Positions 1-5,193 of a stretch of DNA of 6,307 bases are shown here, piece after piece. Position 1 is the first letter of the stretch. Each line of letters opens with the position of its first letter. The translations under genes and the position numbers were made by a program. Origin of the DNA: Candidatus Sphingobacterium stercoripullorum (GTDB taxonomy: Bacteria > Bacteroidota > Bacteroidia > Sphingobacteriales > Sphingobacteriaceae); the NCBI GenBank assembly GCA_019114715.1, contig DXEZ01000110.1, positions 1 to 6,307 on the forward strand, written 5' to 3'. The notes under the pieces were generated by a model, which searched no databases, was not told the origin of the DNA, and saw only the letters and a list, made by a program, of their open reading frames with translations.

Positions 1-378
1 ATAAGCGAGGTTGCTGTTTACTTTGTTTAAAACAGGTTGGCCGTTTACTAAATCTACCAATTGTAGGTAGCCCGATCCATTTTCCATTCCTTCGGGAAAA
101 AATGGTGAATTGAAATCTTTGGCTTTCCCTAGTTGCTGTAATTGCTGGGCTATGAGGTTCGGATAAGCTACTTTTTGCCCTTCTAAATAAAGCCCATCAT
201 CTGCATATCCTGCGGTCAGGGAGTTACCTACTGCAATGTATTTATCGAAATTTGCTTGCGTTCCTGTGCTAGGGGTATAGTCATCTATTTTGGGTGCACA
301 TGCTTGCGTAATGAATAGCGCAACTAAACCTAGTGCACTATTCAATATATAAGTGGATATTTTATTCTTCATAGTCAT
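1..378 (-). CDS. SGNH/GDSL-hydrolase-like lipoprotein, N-terminal part (runs off left edge)
   Basis: Reading the minus strand gives an open frame with no stop from position 378 to the window edge. Two in-frame starts exist: ATG at 378-376 (MTMKNK) and ATG at 372-370 (MKNK). The first overlaps the upstream FadL stop by one base (TAATG) and suggests translational coupling; either could be used. Counting from MKNK, residues 9-24 are hydrophobic and end in a lipobox (ITQA-C, Cys25), so the product is probably a lipoprotein. Residues 49-55 read GNSLTAG, a block-I SGNH/GDSL motif with Ser51 as the likely nucleophile; it is preceded by FDKYIAV, as in Bacteroidota SGNH-hydrolase lipoproteins. Established: these lipoproteins often sit next to FadL-type porins. 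Inference: an envelope esterase or lipase-like enzyme acting with that porin. The catalytic Asp/His near the C-terminus lie outside the window, so activity cannot be judged. Confidence 0.82.
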   Translation of the reverse strand, partial: MTMKNKISTYILNSALGLVALFITQACAPKIDDYTPSTGTQANFDKYIAVGNSLTAGYADDGLYLEGQKVAYPNLIAQQLQQLGKAKDFNSPFFPEGMENGSGYLQLVDLVNGQPVLNKVNSNLAY

Positions 379-1598
379 TACCATTTATAAGTGAGTGAAA
401 TACCTGGGGCATGAATGTAGGTTGCATAACGTCCGTTTAATTTGGTAACCACGTTTTGCGCTGTACGAGGTAAAACGTACTGCATCACATAGGCCGCATT
501 TAAATCCCAATTTGGATTGAAAGAATAGGTGAAGCCTATGGAACCCATATACCGGTTGTTGTCTGGCGTTTCAGGATAAACGTATTGCTTTTGCACTGGG
601 CTATAAACAAACCCTGCTCCAGCCCTCAATGCTAGTTTCTCATTCGTTTGGATATCCACTCCACCTCTAAGAGAGAATGCGTTTTGATATTTTTTGTCCG
701 AGACGTTATCCAAAAGCTCTCCATTTTCTTTGAATTTAAAGCCCAGTTCTTTGTAAATGGTGTAATTGATGATGCTCGCATCCGCTGCAATATTTACTTT
801 CTCATTTAAAGGGAGTGCTAAACCAAGCGTAAAGGTCGAAGGAAGTGGTAATTCTGCATCAAATTTATTCTCAGCAGGAATGCTACTAGAAAGTGCGGAA
901 GGAACGCTGAATGTTGCATCGCCACCTTCTAGCTTCGTATTAACCTTGGAGCGGTAATTTAATGAAATTGAGATTTCGTCCTCTAGGTGATAATGAACAC
1001 CCAAGTTGTATCCCATTCCAGAACCTGTTCCTTTTAAATTTACGTGACCTTCTGAACCGTCTGGAAATGAATAAGGGAGGGCTTTAGCTAGGTCCACCAT
1101 GCCAATGTTATATACAAAACCACCACCGATAGAAAAGTTCTCAGTTACGCGAAAACTCAATGTCGGCTGTATATAGAAAGCACGCATTGATAAATGGGTA
1201 AGACTGTATCTTCCAGGCCATTCAGTTCCCCAGTCTACATTTCCACCAAACGGATTGTAGATTCCGATTCCAGCTTTCCACCAAGAGTCCTTGGGGCCAA
1301 AAGCTGCAAAAAGAGAAACAGGTGGGCTTATTTTAAAAGCTGTTTCGTGAGTTATGTCGCTTCCAACCTCTTGGAAAGCGGATCTATACATGATGCCGCT
1401 AGTTCCTAAAGATACTGCGTTTGATGACATTTTCGCCAATGCACCTGGGTTGTAAAAAATAGAGGTTTCATCTATGTATAAGGCGGAACCTGCTCCTGAC
1501 ATTCCCACTGATTTTTGACTCTGCGTGTTGACCTGTGAACCTTGTGCCCAGAGCAAAACCGGCGAAATTATACAAATTAATAATAGTACTTTTCTCAT
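378..1598 (-). CDS. FadL/OmpP1/TodX-family outer-membrane transport protein
   Basis: The 406-residue product starts with a signal peptide: a Lys/Arg start, a hydrophobic run at about residues 4-17, and likely cleavage after Ala18 (LLWA-QG). The mature N-terminus has the FadL-family signature: a Gly-rich GMSGAG (32-37) followed by ETSIFYNPGALAKM (44-57), which corresponds to the usual 'fyNPAgLa' segment lining the hatch. Alternating polar/hydrophobic strands follow, and the chain ends in Trp (YKW), as expected for a BAM-assembled beta-barrel. A late segment with PETPDNNRYMGSIGFTYSF (about 338-356) also fits the family. Known role: diffusion of long-chain fatty acids or other hydrophobic compounds across the outer membrane. 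The actual substrate here is unknown. The stop overlaps the start of the SGNH lipoprotein gene, so the two are very probably co-transcribed. It lies 153 bases downstream of metZ on the same strand, separated by inverted repeats. No Shine-Dalgarno sequence precedes the ATG. Confidence 0.9.
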   Translation of the reverse strand: MRKVLLLICIISPVLLWAQGSQVNTQSQKSVGMSGAGSALYIDETSIFYNPGALAKMSSNAVSLGTSGIMYRSAFQEVGSDITHETAFKISPPVSLFAAFGPKDSWWKAGIGIYNPFGGNVDWGTEWPGRYSLTHLSMRAFYIQPTLSFRVTENFSIGGGFVYNIGMVDLAKALPYSFPDGSEGHVNLKGTGSGMGYNLGVHYHLEDEISISLNYRSKVNTKLEGGDATFSVPSALSSSIPAENKFDAELPLPSTFTLGLALPLNEKVNIAADASIINYTIYKELGFKFKENGELLDNVSDKKYQNAFSLRGGVDIQTNEKLALRAGAGFVYSPVQKQYVYPETPDNNRYMGSIGFTYSFNPNWDLNAAYVMQYVLPRTAQNVVTKLNGRYATYIHAPGISLTYKW

Positions 1599-1653
1599 AT
1601 ATTGATGGTTTATATAATTTTACTCTATAAAATTAATGTTGGAAGTCTTTTTT

Positions 1654-1670
1654 AGAACCCTTTAGGTTCT
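1654..1670. repeat. Short inverted repeat upstream of the FadL-type gene
   Basis: The arms AGAACC (1654-1659) and GGTTCT (1665-1670) are perfect complements around a 5-base CTTTA loop, and a T-run (1648-1653) abuts the left arm on the plus strand. In the minus-strand transcript the hairpin is followed by A residues, not U residues, so it is not a canonical terminator for metZ. It lies about 56 bases upstream of the FadL-type start codon. It could be a 5'-leader structure, a regulator site or chance; with 6-bp arms chance is quite possible. Confidence 0.35.
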
Positions 1671-1698
1671 TATGCTAACATAGTAAATTATGCGCTGA

Positions 1699-1720
1699 AA
1701 TCCAATACTACTTTTGGATT
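1699..1720. repeat. Short inverted repeat in the metZ-FadL gap
   Basis: The arms AATCCAA (1699-1705) and TTGGATT (1714-1720) pair perfectly over an 8-base loop. It lies between the putative metZ terminator hairpin and the FadL-type gene. It has no following T-run on the minus strand, so it would be at best a secondary structure in the metZ 3' region or a protein-binding site. With 7-bp arms in AT-rich DNA its significance is modest. Confidence 0.35.
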
Positions 1721-1724
1721 AAAT

Positions 1725-1756
1725 AATAAGTTTAGTTTTGATAGACCAAACTTATT
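1725..1756 (-). terminator. Possible metZ terminator hairpin overlapping its stop codon
   Basis: AATAAGTTT (1725-1733) and AAACTTATT (1748-1756) form a perfect 9-bp inverted repeat with a 14-base loop. The arm nearer metZ contains its TAA stop (1754-1752). In the transcript direction the second arm runs into a U-rich stretch (CTTATTATTTAATCC). It is plausible as a weak, AT-rich intrinsic terminator or 3'-stabilising hairpin of metZ. The large loop and interrupted U-tract keep confidence moderate. Confidence 0.45.
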
Positions 1757-2924
1757 TGCTTTTTAATAACGCCCGATCAATGTCTTCAATAATATCGTTA
1801 ACATATTCTAGTCCAATTGATAAGCGTATGCTTCCTTCTTGTATCCCTAGGGTTGCCCTTTGTTCTTGGCTAAGCTTGGAGTGAGTTGTGGATGCCGGAT
1901 GCGTGGCTATACTTCTTGAATCTCCAAGGTTGGAAGTATACTTAATCATTTCTAAGGAGTCGATCATGTTTTTTGCTCTCTCAAAACCACCTTTTACCAC
2001 CATGGTTATAATGCCGCCACCAGCTTTCATTTGCTGTTTTGCAAGCTCGTATTGAGGATGGGATGAAAGAAAAGGATACCTTACTTGTTCAACCTCCTTA
2101 TGTTGTTCTAGAAAATTCGCTACCGCTAATGCATTTTCACAATGCTTGTCCATTCTTAAGCTTAAGGTATCCAGGCTCTTTGATAGTATCCACGCATTAA
2201 AAGGCGATAATGCTGGACCTGTATGTCTAAGCATAAAGGTGAGTTGATCGATTAATTCTTGACTGCCCACGACAACCCCTCCTAATACTCGACCCTGGCC
2301 ATCCATATATTTTGTGGCAGAGTGTAAGGATAAATCAAAACCAAATGTTAGTGGTTTTTGAAGGTGAGGTGTAGCAAAGCAATTGTCAATGATTAAAGTT
2401 AATTGTGGGTGCTTTTCTTTCAATGATGCTAAGTGCTTTAAGTCTATGACCTCTAGTCCTGGATTAGAGGGTGATTCAACGAAAAGTACTTTTGTGTTCT
2501 CTTGAATAGCATCTTCCCAGCCTTGCTTGTCCGTTGCATCAACGTAAGTGTGAGTGATGCCCCACCTTGGGAAGAGTTCCGTTAATAATTGGTGGGTTGA
2601 TCCAAATACTGCTCTGGAAGAGACTATATGGTCTCCAGAGCGTACTAGTCCAGCTAAACTGGAGAATACTGCTGCCATGCCGGAAGAGAAAGATAAGCCA
2701 GCTTCAGCTTGCTCCATGATACAGACTTTGTTTATAAATTCAGTTGTATTTGGGTTGGAGTATCGAGAGTAAACTAGGGCTTCTTCCTCTTGGGCAAATA
2801 CAGCTCGCCCTTGCTCAGCGCTATCAAATATAAAGCTTGAGGTTAAATATAATGGTGATGAGTGTTCACGTAATTCAGATCTAGGTATTTGTTCACGTAT
2901 AACTCTTGATTGTTCATTTTCCAT
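1752..2924 (-). CDS. metZ: O-succinylhomoserine sulfhydrylase (Cys/Met metabolism PLP enzyme)
   Basis: The 390-residue product is a full-length fold-type I PLP enzyme of the Cys/Met metabolism family. It would catalyse O-succinylhomoserine plus sulfide to homocysteine plus succinate in the cytosol, the direct sulfhydrylation route to methionine. Visible landmarks: REHSSPLYLTSSFIFD near the N-terminus, YSRYSNPN (52-59, phosphate-contacting Tyr/Arg of the neighbouring subunit), SSGMAA (80-85, phosphate loop), DN (180-181, Asp pairing with the PLP pyridine nitrogen), SATKY (202-206, Schiff-base Lys205), THPASTTH (341-348) and RLSIGLE (367-373, carboxylate-binding Arg367). Phe107 in AVFGSTHQL occupies the place where cystathionine gamma-synthases and lyases usually have the PLP-stacking Tyr. 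As I recall, Phe there is typical of MetZ, which favours this assignment over MetB or MetC; O-acetylhomoserine as substrate cannot be excluded. It is divergent from the fucosidase gene, with 156 bases between the starts. No SAM riboswitch is recognisable upstream. Confidence 0.88.
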   Translation of the reverse strand: MENEQSRVIREQIPRSELREHSSPLYLTSSFIFDSAEQGRAVFAQEEEALVYSRYSNPNTTEFINKVCIMEQAEAGLSFSSGMAAVFSSLAGLVRSGDHIVSSRAVFGSTHQLLTELFPRWGITHTYVDATDKQGWEDAIQENTKVLFVESPSNPGLEVIDLKHLASLKEKHPQLTLIIDNCFATPHLQKPLTFGFDLSLHSATKYMDGQGRVLGGVVVGSQELIDQLTFMLRHTGPALSPFNAWILSKSLDTLSLRMDKHCENALAVANFLEQHKEVEQVRYPFLSSHPQYELAKQQMKAGGGIITMVVKGGFERAKNMIDSLEMIKYTSNLGDSRSIATHPASTTHSKLSQEQRATLGIQEGSIRLSIGLEYVNDIIEDIDRALLKSK

Positions 2925-2928
2925 AAAA

Positions 2929-2936
2929 CAAAAGTA
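2929..2936 (-). promoter_or_regulatory. Possible Bacteroidota -7 box for metZ
   Basis: The minus strand reads TACTTTTG here, a full match to the Bacteroidota -7 consensus TAnnTTTG. It ends only four bases before the metZ ATG, so initiation from it would give a leaderless or nearly leaderless mRNA. The best TTG upstream (2964-2962) is 25 bases away, longer than the usual spacing of about 17-23, so the -33 half is poor. The match could be coincidental in this T-rich strand. Confidence 0.35.
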
Positions 2937-3017
2937 ATCAAAAAGGGAAATACTTTTATAACAATTATGAAGTATTGTAGCTATTCAGTGTTTTGTTAGC
3001 AAAATATTAAACTCTCT

Positions 3018-3048
3018 CACAATTTCTGAATTATTCAGAATTATTGTG
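3018..3048. promoter_or_regulatory. Candidate operator: 31-bp interrupted palindrome in the divergent region
   Basis: TTCTGAAT (3024-3031) and ATTCAGAA (3033-3040) are perfect inverted arms around a single central T. The symmetry continues outward as CACAAT (3018-3023) and ATTGTG (3043-3048) after a 2-base offset (TT, 3041-3042). The site lies between the divergently transcribed metZ and fucosidase genes, 94 and 33 bases from their respective ATGs. A one-base spacer is too small for an RNA hairpin loop, so the inner arms fit a dimeric DNA-binding protein better than a terminator. The cognate regulator is not identifiable from this window. Confidence 0.5.
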
Positions 3049-3060
3049 TAAATTTTTACA
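3047..3060. repeat. Second short palindrome next to the candidate operator
   Basis: TGTAAA (3047-3052), TT, TTTACA (3055-3060) is a perfect 14-bp palindrome that shares two bases with the right end of the larger palindrome and ends 20 bases before the fucosidase start codon. It lies where the fucosidase promoter or transcript start is expected. It may be part of a compound regulator site, or an AT-rich chance palindrome. Confidence 0.35.
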
Positions 3061-3080
3061 ATTTTTAAATATATGCATGA

Positions 3081-5006
3081 ATGAGAACATACTTATCATT
3101 ATTTTTAACGTTATTGTTTTTTAGTTGCAGCCAACGCACACTACCTCCAGAGCCTTATGGTGCTCTTCCGAGTGACCGTCAGTTAGCATGGCATGAAATG
3201 GAAACTTATTGCTTAATACATTTCACACCAACTACTTTTCAGGATAAAGAATGGGGCTATGGTGATGCCGATCCTGAGATCTTCAATCCCGAGAAATTTG
3301 ATGCGAATCAAATCGCTGAAGCTGCCAAGCTGGCGGGTTTTAAGGGGCTTATTATCGTTGCGAAACACCACGATGGATTTTGTCTATGGCCTACTGAAAC
3401 AACAGATTACAGTGTTGCTAGCTCCCCTTGGAAAGACGGTAAAGGTGATATGGTTAAAGATTTTATGGAAGCTTCTCATGCCAACGATTTGAAGTTTGGA
3501 GTTTATTTATCTGCTTGGGATAGGAACGATACACGATACGGTACGCCTGAGTACGCAGATGCCTATAGAGTACAATTGAAAGAGTTGATGACTAACTATG
3601 GTGAATTGTTCACCTCTTGGCACGATGGTGCAAATGGTGGAGACGGATATTATGGTGGTTTAAACGAAAAACGAATTATTGATAGAAGTACTTATTACCA
3701 ATGGCATGAAAAAACTTGGCCAATTGTGCGCAAGCACCAACCTATGGCTATGATCTTTTCTGATATTGGTCCAGATATGCGGTGGGTAGGTAACGAAAGT
3801 GGTAAAGCAGATGAAACGAGTTGGGCTACTTTTACACCTAAAGGAATTGATGGAAGACAGCCCGTGCCAGGGGATTCAGACTATTCCAATGCGCCTACAG
3901 GGGATCGAAACGGGAAATTCTGGATCCCTGCTGAATGCGACGTTCCTTTAAGACCGGGTTGGTTTTATCATGCAAGCCAAGACGGAGAAGTGAAGTCTCC
4001 TGATGACCTTTTTGATATCTATGTAAGTAGTGTTGGTAGGGGTGGAGCGATGAATTTAGGGCTTGCACCTATGCCTAATGGTTTATTACACGATATAGAT
4101 GTAGAGCATTTAAAAGGATTTGGAGAAAAGGTGAAACGTACTTTTGCAACGGACCTAATGCAAGGAGCGAAGCTTACTGCATCGAATGTTCGAGGCAATA
4201 GAAATAGCTTGTATGGTACCGATCTTTTAGTAGATGGAGATAGGTATTCTTATTGGGCTACCGATGACGATCATACCCAAGGAACTTTAGAAATCGAGCT
4301 CGAGAAAACCCAGGAGTTTGATCTTATTCGCTTAAGAGAAAACATTAAGTTAGGCCAAAGAATTGATAGCGTGAATGTCTTTGTGTGGGCTGATGAAAAT
4401 TGGAAAGAGGTAGCACAGGCGACTAGCATCGGAGCAAACAGGATTATCAAGTTAGAGCAGCCGATTGAAGCCAGCAAGTTAAAACTGGAAATATTCTCAC
4501 CTGTATCTATTGCATTGAGTGAAGTGGCGATTTTTAAAGAAGCTGCTTCATCCAATGGGCAGTTAAATAAAGAGCTTAATATCCTTTCTGCAGAGCATAT
4601 GGAGGTGAGGGAGAAAGGGAATGATAAGTTTATTGAAAAATTGACCGATGGAAAAGAAGATACAAACTGGGAGGGATCGAAATCAAAAACGGCTATTGAT
4701 ATTAAGCTGGACGAACCTGTGGCTCTTGTTGGTGCAGGATTGCTACCTAGACAAGATGGTAAATCGGAGGGGACACCTACGCATTTTCGGTTGATGGGAA
4801 GTGCTGATGGTGAACAGTGGTTTGAAATTTCCTCTGGAGAGCTTTCAAATATTCAAAATAACCCCACCTGGCAAAGGTTGTTTTTCGAAGGTAAGAAAAT
4901 GAGGTATTTGAGATTTATTTCTGAAAGGACTATTTCGGACGCTCCTTTAGTGTTGTCAGAAATTCAAATTTATTTGGCAGATCAAGAAGGAGGATCATCT
5001 CTTTAG
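3081..5006 (+). CDS. Alpha-L-fucosidase lipoprotein, GH29 (subfamily B-like), with two C-terminal F5/8-type-C-like domains
   Basis: The 641-residue product has a signal peptide ending in a lipobox-like LLFFS-C (Cys16), so it is probably membrane-anchored. Residues about 30-350 form the GH29 barrel: WHEMETYCLIHFTPTTF (37-53), KHHDGFCLWPT (95-105, fucose-binding His pair), WHDGANGG (180-187, Asp182 the likely nucleophile), and WVGNESG (235-241, Glu239 the likely acid/base). The glutamate in a WxGNE motif soon after the nucleophile is typical of the alpha-1,3/1,4-specific GH29-B group. PAECDVPLRPGWFYH (283-297) and NLGLAP (325-330) are further conserved blocks. Two beta-sandwich regions of F5/8 type C (discoidin/CBM32-like) character follow, about 360-486 (LLVDGDRYSYWAT) and 500-633 (KLTDGKEDTNWEG); they may bind glycans. 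The expected reaction is release of terminal L-fucose; specificity is inferred. An in-frame TGA directly precedes the ATG, which fixes this start over the upstream ATGs at 3073 and 3077. No Shine-Dalgarno sequence is seen. Confidence 0.9.
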   Translation: MRTYLSLFLTLLFFSCSQRTLPPEPYGALPSDRQLAWHEMETYCLIHFTPTTFQDKEWGYGDADPEIFNPEKFDANQIAEAAKLAGFKGLIIVAKHHDGFCLWPTETTDYSVASSPWKDGKGDMVKDFMEASHANDLKFGVYLSAWDRNDTRYGTPEYADAYRVQLKELMTNYGELFTSWHDGANGGDGYYGGLNEKRIIDRSTYYQWHEKTWPIVRKHQPMAMIFSDIGPDMRWVGNESGKADETSWATFTPKGIDGRQPVPGDSDYSNAPTGDRNGKFWIPAECDVPLRPGWFYHASQDGEVKSPDDLFDIYVSSVGRGGAMNLGLAPMPNGLLHDIDVEHLKGFGEKVKRTFATDLMQGAKLTASNVRGNRNSLYGTDLLVDGDRYSYWATDDDHTQGTLEIELEKTQEFDLIRLRENIKLGQRIDSVNVFVWADENWKEVAQATSIGANRIIKLEQPIEASKLKLEIFSPVSIALSEVAIFKEAASSNGQLNKELNILSAEHMEVREKGNDKFIEKLTDGKEDTNWEGSKSKTAIDIKLDEPVALVGAGLLPRQDGKSEGTPTHFRLMGSADGEQWFEISSGELSNIQNNPTWQRLFFEGKKMRYLRFISERTISDAPLVLSEIQIYLADQEGGSSL

Positions 5007-5014
5007 TACAATCC

Positions 5015-5062
5015 AGTAACTATTTTAAAGCTGCCTAATAGGGTAGCTTTAAAATAGTTACT
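5015..5062. terminator. Long hairpin after the fucosidase gene, probable terminator
   Basis: AGTAACTATTTTAAAGCT (5015-5032) is perfectly repeated in inverse at 5045-5062. The stem extends inward through G-U, C-G, C-G and U-G pairs to a 4-base AATA loop, giving 22 bp in total. It begins eight bases after the fucosidase TAG. The right arm is followed by TTTGAAATTT, a short, broken U-tract, so it is not a textbook intrinsic terminator, but its length and position make termination or 3'-end protection the likely role. The next gene has its own promoter starting at the hairpin base. Confidence 0.75.
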
Positions 5063-5091
5063 TTGAAATTTAGGAAAATGTATTACCTTTG
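5062..5091 (+). promoter_or_regulatory. Bacteroidota-type promoter (-33 TTTG, -7 TACCTTTG) for the DUF1080 gene
   Basis: TTTG (5062-5065), an 18-base spacer and TACCTTTG (5084-5091) match the Bacteroidota primary-sigma promoter form TTTG / TAnnTTTG with normal spacing. Transcription would begin around 5095-5100 and leave an untranslated leader of roughly 95-100 bases before the ATG at 5194. The leader is AT-rich and shows no riboswitch or Shine-Dalgarno sequence that I recognise. The -33 element shares its first base with the preceding terminator hairpin. Confidence 0.65.
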
Positions 5092-5193
5092 TATACATTG
5101 AGACTGTGAAAGACTATTATAAGCCTGATAAATCATAATAATCTTCACCAAAATTGAAACTATTCTTTATAACTATAATATAGGTTAACTCTT

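Noticed and set aside
766..957. 63-codon plus-strand open frame inside the FadL-type gene
   Set aside because: It lies wholly antisense to a well-supported outer-membrane protein gene and has no recognisable domain or start signal. The same reasoning rejects 1194-1409.
2554..2772. 72-codon plus-strand open frame antisense to metZ
   Set aside because: It is a shadow of the conserved metZ coding sequence, with no motif or promoter of its own.
2925..3060. SAM riboswitch or other leader element upstream of metZ
   Set aside because: The minus-strand leader was read for GC-rich helices and conserved cores of SAM riboswitches. It is very AT-rich, the only strong dyad has a one-base centre, and no known riboswitch pattern was recognised.
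3044..3073. Promoter for the fucosidase from TTG (3044-3046), 19 bases, TAAATATA (3066-3073)
   Set aside because: The spacing is right, but the downstream element lacks the TTTG half of the -7 box and would give a start almost on the ATG. Too weak to annotate.
3259..3492. 77-codon open frame in another frame of the fucosidase gene
   Set aside because: It overlaps the conserved GH29 core and its translation shows no family features. The minus-strand frames at 4271-4555 and 5247-5465 are rejected likewise as antisense shadows of real genes.
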